From Ramlibacter sp. WS9 (GTDB taxonomy: Bacteria; Pseudomonadota; Gammaproteobacteria; Burkholderiales; Burkholderiaceae_C), in the NCBI RefSeq assembly GCF_003797765.1, contig NZ_RKMB01000016.1, positions 62,001 through 126,000 on the forward strand: DNA of 64,000 nt, written 5' to 3'. The notes below the pieces were generated by a model. The model was not told the DNA's origin and made no database searches. It saw nothing but the letters and a program-made list of their open reading frames with translations. A program made the position numbers and the translations under genes. Positions 18,640-27,632 of this stretch are shown piece after piece (position 1 is the first letter of the stretch; each line of letters opens with the position of its first letter).

Positions 18640-19619
18640 TGCGGCTCCAGCTTCACGGCCTGCGCGATCCGCCGGTAACGGGCGGTCTGGTCGGCGAGGT
18701 AGCTGTCGGCCTCGGCCAGGCCGAGCCGGGCACCGACGTTGGCCCCCGTGGCTTCCACCTGGCGCCGGTAGTCAGGGTCCTGCAAGGCGTCGTTCACGGC
18801 GGTGTTCAGCCGCTGCGCGGCATCGGCAGGCACCGCGCGCGGCACGAACAGGCCGGCCCAGATCTCGTAGACGAAGTCCTGCGTGACTAGCGCCTCGTTC
18901 ATCGTCGGCACCTCGGGCATTCGCGCCAGGCGCTGGCCGTCGGTGACGGCAAAGGCGCGCAGCTTGCCATGCTGGATCAGGTCGCCCAGGTTGCCCGCCG
19001 CGGGCAGGAAGGCCAGGTCGATCTGGCCACCCATCAGGTCTTGCAGGAGCGGCGCAACGCCCTTGTAGGGCACGTGCGTCATGCGGATCTTCTGTCGTGC
19101 GGACAGGTCCTCGGCTAGCAGATGGTAGAGCGATCCCGCGCCCAGACTTCCGTAGCTCAGCTCCCGCGCGCCGGGCCTCTGCGCGCCACTAAGCAACTCT
19201 TGCACGCTGCGTGCCGAAAGCTGCATGTTGCCCACGAGCACCAGCGGTGCGCGCGTGGCCAGCCCCACCAGCCGTAGCTGTTCGGGTCGGTGCTTGACCG
19301 CCGTCAGCGCCAGTGGCGTGAGGATCACATCGCTGGGCGTCCCCATCAGGAACTGGTGCCCGTCGGCGGGGGCCCCGAGCACCTTCTGGATGCCTAGCGC
19401 GCCGCCGGCGCCGCCGACGTTGTCCACCACGATGACCTGGCCCAGCGACTTGCGCAGGCCGGGTTCCAGCCAGCGTGCTGTTGCGTCGGCCGGGCCGCCG
19501 GCCGGGTAGGGAACGACCAGAGTCAGGGTCTTGCCCGGGAAGCCTTGCGCCTGTGCGGTGCAGGCGCAAGCGAGCGCTGCGAGTACGAGCGCTCGCCGAA
19601 CGAAAGAGAAGTCAATCAT
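18636..19619 (-). CDS. Bug-family periplasmic solute-binding protein (TctC-like), copy A
   Basis: A 327-aa tripartite-tricarboxylate-type receptor. A signal peptide (FVRRALVLAALACACTAQAQ) is followed by the family start LTLVVPYPAGGPADATARWL. A mid-domain THVPYKGVAPLLQDLMGGQIDL and PEVPTMNEAL complete the pattern. Such receptors bind small carboxylates or amides in the periplasm. No TctA/TctB membrane subunits are encoded here, so it is an orphan receptor. It lies inside the operon between the VAO-type flavoprotein and the acyl-CoA ligase. Confidence 0.93.
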
Positions 19620-19688
19620 TGTTGTCTCCGATGGAAATGAGCCAGTCGTGTGATCGCGTGCCGGTTGGACGCGGCCCGGCGTGCGGGT

Positions 19689-21392
19689 TCAGCGGCCGGC
19701 GCTGCCGGGTTCCAGAACGCCGCGGATGCCCACCGAGCGCCCCAGCGGATCGAACAGCACTCCCGGATTCATCACGCCGCGCGGGTCGAGCGCGGCCTTC
19801 GCGCCGGCAAAGGCCTGGCGCATCAACGGCGGCACCTCCATCTCATAGGCATTGCGGTGGTCACGGCCCACGGCGTGGTGATGGGTGCTGGTGCCGCCGT
19901 GGCCCACCACGGCTTCGTTGCACGCCAGCTTGATGTCGCGCCAGCGCGCGAGGGCGCTGGCGATGTCGCCGCTGCTGCTGCCGCATGCCATGAAGGTGAA
20001 GTAGGGCGCCGGACCGTCCGGATAGACATGCGTGAAGCGGCACGACAGCGTGCTGGCGTGGCCGGTGATGCGCTCGATGGCGGACTCGACGTCGCGCCGC
20101 ACGCCGTCGTAGAAGGACTCGAACCGGTCCCAGGTGATGGCGCTCTCGAAGGTGTCGAAGATAGCCCCCCGGCGCGTGGTCTCGTCGCGCCAGTAGGGCA
20201 TGCGGATGAAGGCGTTGCGCCAGTCGCCGGCGGCGCCGCTGCGGTGGGCCGCGGGCTGCTCACCCACGGGACGCATCGACTCGGCCACGGCTTGCCGATC
20301 CCACCGGCCGCCATGGTCGGCCACCAGTTCCAGTGCGCGAGCGATCCAGGCTTGCAGCGGATGGTCGGCCGACTCGAACCCCAGCACCAGCGTCGGACTG
20401 CGGCGGTCGCCGACCCCGGCGAACGCCACCTCCCGCGCGTCGAGCAGGCGGCAGTTGCTGGGCTGCAATCCCGATTGCGAGAGCGCGCGCACGCAGGCGG
20501 CGGCCGTGAGCACGTCGTCGAACGCCACCGACGCAGAGGCGCGGAACGTGGGCCGGCTCTGCAGCCGCATCCAGGCCTGGGTGATGACGCCCATCGTGCC
20601 TTCGGAGCCGATGATCAGCCGGTCCGGCGCAGGCCCGGCGCCAGACCCCGGCAGGCGCCGCGTCTCCACGACGCCCGCCGGGGTCACCATGCGCGTGCTC
20701 TCGACGAAGTCGTCGATGTGGGTGTACTGCGTGGCGTAGTGGCCGCCGGCGCGGGTGGCGATCCAGCCGCCCAGCGTGCTGAACTCGAAGCTCTGCGGAA
20801 AGTGCCGGAGCGTCAGGCCGTGCGGTCGCAGCTTCGTTTCGAGGTCAGGCCCGAGCACGCCCGCCTGGATCAGCGCGGCCCGGCTCGTGGTGTCGACCTC
20901 CAGCACCTGGTTGAAATGCTCGAGGTCGAGCGACAAGGTGGCGGCGTACCCGTCGCCGACTGCCGCCTCCACGCCGCCCACCACGCTGGTGCCGCCGCCA
21001 AAAGGAACCACGGCCACGTTGCTGCGGCTGGCCCAATCGAGCACGTCGGTGATGTCGGCCTCGGTGCGCGGAAACGCGACCCAGTCGGGCGCGTGGGGCA
21101 CATGGCGCATCCACATGCGGGCGACGTCGGCGAAGCCCTTGCCATAGCAGTGCGTGATGCGGTCGTAGGCGGTGGAGGACACCAGCGCCGACAGCGACTC
21201 GGGCAGCTTGCCCCGCGACGGGGTCAGCACATAGTCGGCCAGCTGCGGCTCGGGCAACGCGGGGCCTGCCGGCCCCAGCGTTGCGAGCAGCTTGTGCACG
21301 CCGCGGAGCTCGTCATCGGTGAGCCCGTCGCGCAGGTAGCCCCAGCCCCAGAAGCGACGGGCGGGTTTGCCGGACAGCGTCGAACCGCTCAC
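19689..21392 (-). CDS. FAD-binding oxidase, VAO family (alkyl-DHAP-synthase-like)
   Basis: A 567-aa flavoprotein. The N-terminal FAD-binding (PCMH) domain includes VVPFGGGTSVVGGVEA near residue 130 and the long IIGSEGTMGVITQAWMRL near 265. The C-terminal cap has THHHAVGRDH near 520, matching the multi-histidine motif of alkyldihydroxyacetonephosphate synthases. In bacteria such proteins are often oxidases or dehydrogenases of aromatic or fatty alcohols rather than ether-lipid enzymes. GTG start at 21392, overlapping the EthD gene stop. Operon partner of the Bug receptor and acyl-CoA ligase. Confidence 0.87.
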   Translation of the reverse strand: MSGSTLSGKPARRFWGWGYLRDGLTDDELRGVHKLLATLGPAGPALPEPQLADYVLTPSRGKLPESLSALVSSTAYDRITHCYGKGFADVARMWMRHVPHAPDWVAFPRTEADITDVLDWASRSNVAVVPFGGGTSVVGGVEAAVGDGYAATLSLDLEHFNQVLEVDTTSRAALIQAGVLGPDLETKLRPHGLTLRHFPQSFEFSTLGGWIATRAGGHYATQYTHIDDFVESTRMVTPAGVVETRRLPGSGAGPAPDRLIIGSEGTMGVITQAWMRLQSRPTFRASASVAFDDVLTAAACVRALSQSGLQPSNCRLLDAREVAFAGVGDRRSPTLVLGFESADHPLQAWIARALELVADHGGRWDRQAVAESMRPVGEQPAAHRSGAAGDWRNAFIRMPYWRDETTRRGAIFDTFESAITWDRFESFYDGVRRDVESAIERITGHASTLSCRFTHVYPDGPAPYFTFMACGSSSGDIASALARWRDIKLACNEAVVGHGGTSTHHHAVGRDHRNAYEMEVPPLMRQAFAGAKAALDPRGVMNPGVLFDPLGRSVGIRGVLEPGSAGR

Positions 21393-21700
21393 GGCGCCAT
21401 CTCGCTGATGAGGATGGCAGGCGCGATGTCGGTGTAGTTCGCGAGGTCGCCCATGATCTCGCGGCCGTGAGCCGCCATGCCCTTCTGGAAGCCCGTCATG
21501 TCCGTGAAGACCAGGTGTGCCGCGGCCACCACCGGAGGCTTGCCACCGGCGCCGTCGGCAAGCGCCTTGTCCATCTCGACGCGCTGCAGGCCGTGCTCGG
21601 CCAATCGGTCCATCAGCAGCTTGCGGTGCTGCGTCTGGTAGTAGGTGTGATCGAAGCGTTTGCCTTCAGCGTTCGGGTAGCTCACGGTGATGCGGATCAA
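21389..21700 (-). CDS. EthD-domain protein
   Basis: A 103-aa ferredoxin-like alpha+beta-barrel protein of the EthD family. It starts IRITVSYPNAEGKRFDHTYY and ends FQKGMAAHGREIMGDLANYTDIAP, both typical. The TTG at 21700 was chosen because GGAG lies seven bases upstream and the product then has the family length; no nearby ATG fits. EthD proteins accompany degradative oxygenases (first known from ethyl tert-butyl ether degradation) and are dimeric, with no settled reaction. It is the first gene of the five-gene operon, divergent from an AraC regulator. Confidence 0.85.
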   Translation of the reverse strand: MIRITVSYPNAEGKRFDHTYYQTQHRKLLMDRLAEHGLQRVEMDKALADGAGGKPPVVAAAHLVFTDMTGFQKGMAAHGREIMGDLANYTDIAPAILISEMAP

Positions 21701-21857
21701 GATGCGTCTCCTTCGGGTTTGCGATGCGCCGGCTCGGTCGCCGGGTTGTCGATGGGGGCTTCTGGTTTTCGCGGATTGTGGAAGCGCACCCCGTGGTTGA
21801 CCATGCGCGCATGTGCCAAGAACTTGATCCGACGCGCCAGGTAGGGAATGACGGAGG

Positions 21858-22883
21858 ATGACCACGCCGAAGACGGTCATCGCCACCTGGCTGTTGGGAG
21901 TTGCCGCGCAGTTCGAGCGTTTGGGTATCGACCTCGCCGAACTGGGGACTGGCATGCCCGCCGGTGTTGCGCTTGCGGCGCCGACACGGCAACTGCAGCT
22001 GGTCCAGGTCCGGCGCCTGTGGCAGCGCGCCGCTGTCCTGAGCGCGGACCCGCTATTGGGGCTGCGTGTGGGCGCAGGCCTTCCATTGCAGGCCATGAAC
22101 GTGCTGACCCTGGTCGTGATGCACAGCGCCAGCCTGCGCGATGCACTGAGCTATTGCATCCGTTACCAGCAACTGATCAGCAACTCCGGCCGCTTCCGGC
22201 TGAGCGCGGTGCCGGGAGGGGTCCGCATGGCCTATCGCATCACGCCTTGCCCAGTCCCCATGCATCCGGCGCAGGTCGATTCACTGTTCGCGGGCTTCCT
22301 GACCATGCTGTACCGTTGCGTGCCCAACAACCAAAGACCGTCTCTCGTCGCGTTGCCAGGAACTGACCCGGCCCAGTCAGCTGCCTATGAGCAATGGCTG
22401 GAGTGCCCCGTTATGCTGGAAGCGCCGCAGATCTTCATGGAGTTCGACGCCGCGGCGCTGGATGCACCCTGGCCCGCCGCCGACCCGAGCCTGTTGCGCC
22501 TGCTGCTGGGCCGAGCCGACGCGCAGCGCCAGGCGCAGGGTCGATCGGATGCACTGGTCGACCAGGTCCGCGCGGCAGTTGCGGCAGAGGGCTATGCGCA
22601 GGCCCGATGCGAGAGCGTGGCGCGCTCGCTGGATCTCAGCGTGCGCACATTGCAAAGGCGGCTGGAGCAGTGCCACACCAGCTTCCGGCAGGTGGTGGAG
22701 GCAGCGCGGATGACCGAGGCCGTGCAATTGCTCGCCGACACCACCGTGCCGCTGTCAGCGCTCGCCGAGCGACTGGGCTACGCCGAGCCAAGTGCTTTCT
22801 CGCACGCGGTGCGCGGACACTTTGGCGCGTCGCCGCGTTCGCTGCGTGCGGATATGGCAAAGGCCGCGGTGAGCCTGGGCTGA
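21858..22883 (+). CDS. AraC-family regulator of the adjacent operon
   Basis: A 341-aa AraC protein with an N-terminal Arabinose_bd-type ligand domain (FERLGIDLAELGTGMPAGV near residue 15) and a C-terminal HTH (ARSLDLSVRTLQRRLEQ near 255, ALAERLGYAEPSAFSHAVR near 300). The ATG at 21858 has GGAGG directly before it. It is divergent from the EthD-first operon across 157 bp, which includes a 12-bp palindrome CATGCGCGCATG (21802-21813); control of that operon is the natural inference. Confidence 0.92.
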   Translation: MTTPKTVIATWLLGVAAQFERLGIDLAELGTGMPAGVALAAPTRQLQLVQVRRLWQRAAVLSADPLLGLRVGAGLPLQAMNVLTLVVMHSASLRDALSYCIRYQQLISNSGRFRLSAVPGGVRMAYRITPCPVPMHPAQVDSLFAGFLTMLYRCVPNNQRPSLVALPGTDPAQSAAYEQWLECPVMLEAPQIFMEFDAAALDAPWPAADPSLLRLLLGRADAQRQAQGRSDALVDQVRAAVAAEGYAQARCESVARSLDLSVRTLQRRLEQCHTSFRQVVEAARMTEAVQLLADTTVPLSALAERLGYAEPSAFSHAVRGHFGASPRSLRADMAKAAVSLG

Positions 22884-22961
22884 CGCGGTTCAGGCTCCAA
22901 GCATCGCGTGATCTCGCCAAGGCACATTTCGGCGCTCCGCGCGCCGGGTGACAAACATCGC

Positions 22962-22990
22962 TTGCAAGTAGATCGCACGCGATGTATAAT
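22962..22990 (+). promoter_or_regulatory. Strong sigma-70 promoter of the MarR-type gene, overlapping its operator
   Basis: TTGCAA (22962-22967) and a perfect TATAAT (22985-22990) with a 17-bp spacer. The ATG follows at 22998, so the expected transcription start falls on or next to the start codon. The octamer CGATGTAT (22980-22987) overlaps the -10 box and recurs inverted upstream of the esterase gene (23513-23520). Confidence 0.7.
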
Positions 22991-22997
22991 TCGATGC

Positions 22998-23468
22998 ATG
23001 CAGAAGCTCAGAAAATCCTCAACACCACTGCCGGCTCCGTCACTCGAGCTGGACCAGCAACTGTGCTTCGCCCTGTACTCCACGATGCTGGGCGTGAACA
23101 AGGTCTACCGAGCGTTGCTGAAGGATCTGGGCCTGACCTACCCGCAGTATCTGGTGATGCTCGCGCTCTGGCAGCGCGATGACCTGACCGTCTCCGAGAT
23201 CGGGGAGCGATTGTTCCTGGATTCGCCCACGCTCACCCCACTGCTCAAGCGTTTGGAAGCGGCAGGCTTCGTTGCGCGTAACCGGTCGGGCGTTGATGAG
23301 AGGCAGGTCATCGTCTCGCTGACGCTCGACGGCCAGCGCCTGCGCGAGCGCGCCCGGAATATTCCAGCCTGTGTCGCCGCGGCGATGGAGTGCACGCCAG
23401 TCGAGATCGACACGCTTCGCTCGCAGCTCACGAACATGAGGTCCAAGCTGTACAAGAACGCCGGCTGA
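22998..23468 (+). CDS. MarR-family regulator, OhrR-like
   Basis: A 156-aa winged-helix repressor. LELDQQLCFALYSTML near residue 17 contains the N-terminal cysteine that OhrR proteins use to sense organic peroxides. LTYPQYLVMLALW, then LTVSEIGERLFLDSPTLTPLLKRLE, is the DNA-binding region, and DERQVIVSLT the wing. The ATG at 22998 lies 8 bp after a perfect -10 box, so the mRNA may be leaderless; a longer upstream frame would lie across the promoter. It precedes a secreted esterase gene with a shared candidate operator. Confidence 0.92.
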   Translation: MQKLRKSSTPLPAPSLELDQQLCFALYSTMLGVNKVYRALLKDLGLTYPQYLVMLALWQRDDLTVSEIGERLFLDSPTLTPLLKRLEAAGFVARNRSGVDERQVIVSLTLDGQRLRERARNIPACVAAAMECTPVEIDTLRSQLTNMRSKLYKNAG

Positions 23469-23480
23469 GATTCGACGAGA

Positions 23481-23508
23481 ACGGGCGCGGCATGCGCCCG
23501 TCTTTCAG
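23481..23508 (+). terminator. Rho-independent-type terminator after the MarR-like gene
   Basis: A perfect 8-bp stem (ACGGGCGC/GCGCCCGT) with loop GGCAT is followed by CTTTCAG. The T-run is short, so strength is uncertain. It separates the regulator from the esterase gene. Confidence 0.65.
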
Positions 23509-23512
23509 TCTA

Positions 23513-23536
23513 ATACATCGTACACGAGTTAATAGT
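23513..23536. promoter_or_regulatory. Candidate OhrR/MarR operator upstream of the esterase gene
   Basis: ATACATCG at 23513-23520 is the exact reverse complement of CGATGTAT over the regulator's own -10 box. In the same orientation the two sites read TCGCACGCGATGTAT and TCGTGTACGATGTAT. AT-rich sequence (GTTAATAGTATG) that could hold a -10 box follows. Function is inferred from position and similarity. Confidence 0.45.
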
Positions 23537-23643
23537 ATGCAAATCAATCAAGCCGGCGTCGCGCATCGGCTGCAGTCTCCAGACGCGATTCGTTCCCCCA
23601 ATCCAACCCCGTTCCCCTCCAATTCATCCACAAAGGTACCGAC

Positions 23644-24657
23644 ATGAACTCGATCCGCAAAGTCTTCACCGCTTCACTGGTTTCACTGGCCGCCGGTGCC
23701 GCGCTGGCCGCAGGCAGCCCAGGCGTCGAACACAGCACCCAGTCCTTCCTCGAAGCGCTGGCCAAAGGCGGTGGCCAGCCGCTCGAAACACTCTCGCCGG
23801 CCGATGCCCGCGCGGTGCTGGTTGGCGCACAAGCCGGGGCCAAACTGCCGCCGGCCGACGTCAGCGAGAAGACGATCACCGTGGACGGCAAGCCGCTCAA
23901 GCTGACCATCGTGCGGCCGGTGGGCGCCACGGGCGTGCTGCCTGCGTTCATGTTCTTCCACGGCGGCGGCTGGATCCTCGGCGACTTCCCGACCCACGAG
24001 CGCTTCGTGCGCGACCTGGTGGCCGACTCCGGCGCCGCGGCGGTGTTCGTGAACTACACGCCTTCGCCCGAATCGCGGTATCCGGTGGCCATCAACGAGG
24101 CGTATGCCGCAACCAAGTGGGTGGCCGACAACGGCGCGCAGATCAACGTCGACGGCAAGCGGCTCGCGGTGGCCGGCAACAGCGTGGGCGGCAACATGGC
24201 GGCGGTCGTGGCCCTGATGGCCAAGGCCAAGGGAGCGCCGGCGCTGCGCGCACAGGTGCTGTTCTGGCCGGTGACCAACGCCAACTTCGAGAACGCCTCC
24301 TACGACGAGTTCGCGAACGACCACTTCCTGACCAAGAACATGATGAAGTGGTTCTGGGACGCCTACACCAAGGACCCGAAGCAACGGCAGGAGATCTACG
24401 CCTCGCCGCTGCTGGCGACGGCCGAGCAGCTGAAGGGGTTGCCGCCGGCGCTGGTCCAGTCCGCCGAGAAGGACGTGCTGCGTGACGAAGGCGAGGCCTA
24501 TGCCCGCAAGCTCGATGCCGCTGGCGTCACGGTGGTGGCCACGCGCTACAACGGCATGATCCACGACTTCGGGCTGCTCAACGTTCTGGGCGGCGTGCCC
24601 GCCACCCGCGCGGCGCTGCACCAGGCGAGCGAAGAGTTGAAGACTCGGCTGCGCTGA
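23644..24657 (+). CDS. Secreted alpha/beta hydrolase, HSL-type esterase
   Basis: A 337-aa esterase with a signal peptide (about residues 1-22, ending AALAAG). The hormone-sensitive-lipase oxyanion motif HGGGW appears in FMFFHGGGWILGDF near residue 105. The nucleophile elbow is AGNSVGGNMAA near 180, and the catalytic Asp and His lie in the region of QSAEKDVLRDEGE and GMIHDFGLLN. ATG 23644 was chosen because it begins the signal peptide. It probably hydrolyses short esters in the periplasm and is likely controlled by the OhrR-like regulator upstream. Confidence 0.9.
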   Translation: MNSIRKVFTASLVSLAAGAALAAGSPGVEHSTQSFLEALAKGGGQPLETLSPADARAVLVGAQAGAKLPPADVSEKTITVDGKPLKLTIVRPVGATGVLPAFMFFHGGGWILGDFPTHERFVRDLVADSGAAAVFVNYTPSPESRYPVAINEAYAATKWVADNGAQINVDGKRLAVAGNSVGGNMAAVVALMAKAKGAPALRAQVLFWPVTNANFENASYDEFANDHFLTKNMMKWFWDAYTKDPKQRQEIYASPLLATAEQLKGLPPALVQSAEKDVLRDEGEAYARKLDAAGVTVVATRYNGMIHDFGLLNVLGGVPATRAALHQASEELKTRLR

Positions 24658-24875
24658 ACTGCGGCGCGGCGAGGTCGCCCGAGTGCCCCGATGATGCTGC
24701 CGCGTCTTTGGGTACCATTCCTCGGAGACGGCGGCGCGCATGACTTATCACCGCGTTTCCGTCCCCGACGAGGTTCGCGCTGAAGGGGGATCACGAGACG
24801 CCGACGTGCGAAGCTGACCGTCCGGAGAGGGGGCAAGCAACTTGCGGCCTCCTCAAACTTGGGGATTGAAGAGGT

Positions 24876-25874
24876 ATGGATCTGCGCGCACTCCGCTACT
24901 TCATTGCCGTGCTCGAGGCGGGCAGCCTCTCGCGCGCCGCCGGCTCGCTCTTCGTGGCACAGCCGGCGCTCACGGCGCAGATCAAGAAGCTGGAGGCCGA
25001 ACTGGGCGCGCAGCTCTTCGAGCGCTCGCACGCTGGCGTCGCGCCGACTCCGGCCGGGTTGCAGCTGTACCAGGACGCCCGGCGGCTGTTGTCGGACGCC
25101 GCCGCCATGCGCGAACGCATTCAGCGCCTGCCGCTGGGCCCCGAAGGCTCCGTGACGGTCGCGGTGCCTTTCCTGCTGGCCTCGCTGCTCATGGGACCGG
25201 TGCTGACGGCGCTCAAGCAGTCGCATCCGCGCGTGCGTGTGTTCGTGCTCGACGACCTGAGCCTGATGGTCAGGAAGGCCATGCTCGACCGCCGCGCCGA
25301 TGTCGCGATCCTTGTCGACACGCCTCATGTCGAGGGCCTTCGCTGCCGCCCGTTCGCGCGCGAGGCCATCTTCCTGTGCGGCCGTGACGATGGCGGCACC
25401 GTGGCGCGCCTGCTGCGCAAGCCCCCGGCCCCGCGCGGTCGCCGCGGACGCGCCGCACCCGCGCGTAGCGGCTACGCCGAGATCGATTTTGCGGTCGCCG
25501 CTGCGCAGCCTCTGGTGCTGCAGTCGCGGCGCTTTTCGATCCGCCAGAGCGTGGAAGGTGCTGCCGCCGCGCTGGGCGTGCCTTTGAACATCGTGCACGA
25601 GCACGATTCGGCGCGCGTCATCCGCTCGCTGTACCTGAGTGGGGCGGGTTTCACTTTCTCGCCGGCGTGCGCCCTGGGCGACTCGCCGGGCGGCAGCGAC
25701 TGGCTCGTGGCCCGCGTCACGCGGCCCGAGCTGCCGCGCAGCTACACATTGGCCACGGTGGCCGACAAGCCGGTCGATGCGCTCACGCAGGTCGTGATCG
25801 ACGCGTTGCTCACGCAGGCGAAGTCCCTCATCGAGGCCGGCCGCTGGGAAGCGGAGTGGAGAAGCCGCGACTGA
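24876..25874 (+). CDS. LysR-type transcriptional regulator
   Basis: A 332-aa LTTR with a near-consensus DNA-binding domain (LRYFIAVLEAGSLSRAAGSL, then PALTAQIKKLEAELGAQLFER). The effector domain begins at GSVTVAVPFLLASLL. It resembles the Nac/Cbl-like LTTR group. An unusual basic insertion (PPAPRGRRGRAAPARS near residue 190) interrupts the effector domain. It is on the same strand as the following acyl-CoA ligase-dehydrogenase-Bug operon and probably regulates it. About 218 bp upstream contain nothing else recognisable. Confidence 0.9.
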   Translation: MDLRALRYFIAVLEAGSLSRAAGSLFVAQPALTAQIKKLEAELGAQLFERSHAGVAPTPAGLQLYQDARRLLSDAAAMRERIQRLPLGPEGSVTVAVPFLLASLLMGPVLTALKQSHPRVRVFVLDDLSLMVRKAMLDRRADVAILVDTPHVEGLRCRPFAREAIFLCGRDDGGTVARLLRKPPAPRGRRGRAAPARSGYAEIDFAVAAAQPLVLQSRRFSIRQSVEGAAAALGVPLNIVHEHDSARVIRSLYLSGAGFTFSPACALGDSPGGSDWLVARVTRPELPRSYTLATVADKPVDALTQVVIDALLTQAKSLIEAGRWEAEWRSRD

Positions 25875-25994
25875 GCGGCCCCTGACGGGCGAGTGAATGG
25901 CGAGTGAGTGAGCCGAGGGCCATCACTTCCTGTGATGGGCCCGGATCAGCAAACGGTATTTCCCCGATACCGCCCGTTCTGAAACACTGCCTCC

Positions 25995-27632
25995 ATGCAC
26001 GACGCCGCGCCAACCGGCGCCGGCCGATACGCCCGCAGCGCCTTCAGGAGACGACACATCACAACCCCCACCGTTCCCCGACGCACCGTCGCCAATGTCG
26101 GCGCACTCGTCGCACGCAGCGCCCGCGCCCATGCGCGGCAGATCGCTGTCATGAGTCCGGCCCGCAACGTCACCTATGCCGAGCTGGAGCTGCGTTCCAA
26201 TCGCCTCGCCAACGCGCTGCTGGGCTTGGGCCTGACACGCGGCGACCGCGTGGGCATCTACCTGCCCAATTGCGTTGAGATCGTCGAGCTCGAGCTGGCC
26301 TGCTACAAGGCTGGGCTGATCAAGGCCCCATTCAACGCGCGGCTCTCACCGGCCGAGGTCGGCGAGGTCGCAGCCAATAGCGAAGCGTTGATCATTGTCA
26401 GCACGGCGCAGCGCATCGAGGCGTTCCGTCCGCACATCCAGGGCGTGATGCCGCGCCTGCTCGCAGTCGACGACCAGACCGAAATTGGCTACGAAGGGGT
26501 GCTGGCGCGCGCCAGCGACTCTTTCACGCCGGTCACGGTCTTCGCCGACGAGGTGGCGGTACTGCACTACACCTCGGGCTCATCAGGCGTGTTGAAGGCG
26601 GCGATGCAGACCTTCGGGAACCGGCTGGCCCAGCTGCGCAAGTTCCTCACGCGAGCCGAAGGCATGCAGGCGGGTCACATCATCGGGCTGGTCGGCCCCG
26701 TCACGCACGCCTCGGGCATGCAGATCGTGCCTTCATTGTGCAGCGGCGTGACGATCCGGCTCTTCTCCAGTTTCGAGCCCGGCCGGTTCGTGGCCGACAT
26801 GAAAGCCGACCGGGTGACGCACACCTTCATGGTGCCGACCATGATCAACATGCTGCTCGCCGAGTTGGAGGGCCAGTACCGTCCGCTGCCCGATCTGCTG
26901 CGCCTGGGCTACGGCGCGGCACCGATGGCGCCCGCAAGAATCATGAAGGCGATGGACGTCTTCGGCCCCGTGCTGTCGCAGGGTTACGGCGCGGGCGAAA
27001 CCACCTCCGGCGTGTGCGGCCTCTCGGTGGAGGACCACCTGTTCGCCCGTGCCGCGATGCCCGAACGCCTAGCCTCCTGCGGGCGGCCCTATCTCGAATG
27101 CGACGTGCAGATTCTTGACGATGCGGGCCAGCCTGTGGCCGCGGGCGAGATCGGCGAGATCGTCGTGGGCGGCGAGGACATCTTCGCCGGCTACTGGCGC
27201 GCGCCTGAGCTCACGACCGAGGTGCTGAAGGACGGCCGCTACCACACGGGCGACCTGGCGCACATGGACGACCAAGGCTACGTCTACATCGTCGACCGCA
27301 AGAAGGACATGGTCATCAGCGGCGGATTCAACGTCTATCCGTCGGAGGTGGAATCGGTGCTCTACCAACACGAGTCGGTGCAGGAGGCGTGTGTTTTCGC
27401 GATTCCCGACGACAAGTGGGGCGAGTCGGTGGCCGCGCACGTGGTGCTCAAGGCCGGTCGCGCCGCCGACGCGGCCTTGATCGATGCCTTCTGCGCCGCC
27501 CGGCTGGCCGGCTTCAAGCGACCGCGCCGCATCGAGTTCGTGGAAGTTCTCCCGAAAAACCCTAACGGCAAAGTGATGCGCAGGGCGGTGCAGGCGCCGT
27601 ACTGGGCCGGCCAATCGCGGATGGTGAACTGA
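25995..27632 (+). CDS. AMP-forming acyl-CoA ligase (long-chain/aryl type)
   Basis: A 545-aa ANL enzyme. LHYTSGSSGVLKAAMQ near residue 190 is the ATP-binding loop, QGYGAGETTS near 330 the adenylate motif, YHTGDLAHMDDQGYVYIVDRKKDM near 415 the hinge, and PKNPNGKVMRR near 525 holds the catalytic lysine. The first 30 residues are unusually basic, and no ribosome binding site stands before the ATG at 25995, so the true start may be slightly downstream. The stop overlaps the acyl-CoA dehydrogenase ATG by one base (TGATG). It activates a substrate for beta-oxidation. Confidence 0.9.
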   Translation: MHDAAPTGAGRYARSAFRRRHITTPTVPRRTVANVGALVARSARAHARQIAVMSPARNVTYAELELRSNRLANALLGLGLTRGDRVGIYLPNCVEIVELELACYKAGLIKAPFNARLSPAEVGEVAANSEALIIVSTAQRIEAFRPHIQGVMPRLLAVDDQTEIGYEGVLARASDSFTPVTVFADEVAVLHYTSGSSGVLKAAMQTFGNRLAQLRKFLTRAEGMQAGHIIGLVGPVTHASGMQIVPSLCSGVTIRLFSSFEPGRFVADMKADRVTHTFMVPTMINMLLAELEGQYRPLPDLLRLGYGAAPMAPARIMKAMDVFGPVLSQGYGAGETTSGVCGLSVEDHLFARAAMPERLASCGRPYLECDVQILDDAGQPVAAGEIGEIVVGGEDIFAGYWRAPELTTEVLKDGRYHTGDLAHMDDQGYVYIVDRKKDMVISGGFNVYPSEVESVLYQHESVQEACVFAIPDDKWGESVAAHVVLKAGRAADAALIDAFCAARLAGFKRPRRIEFVEVLPKNPNGKVMRRAVQAPYWAGQSRMVN

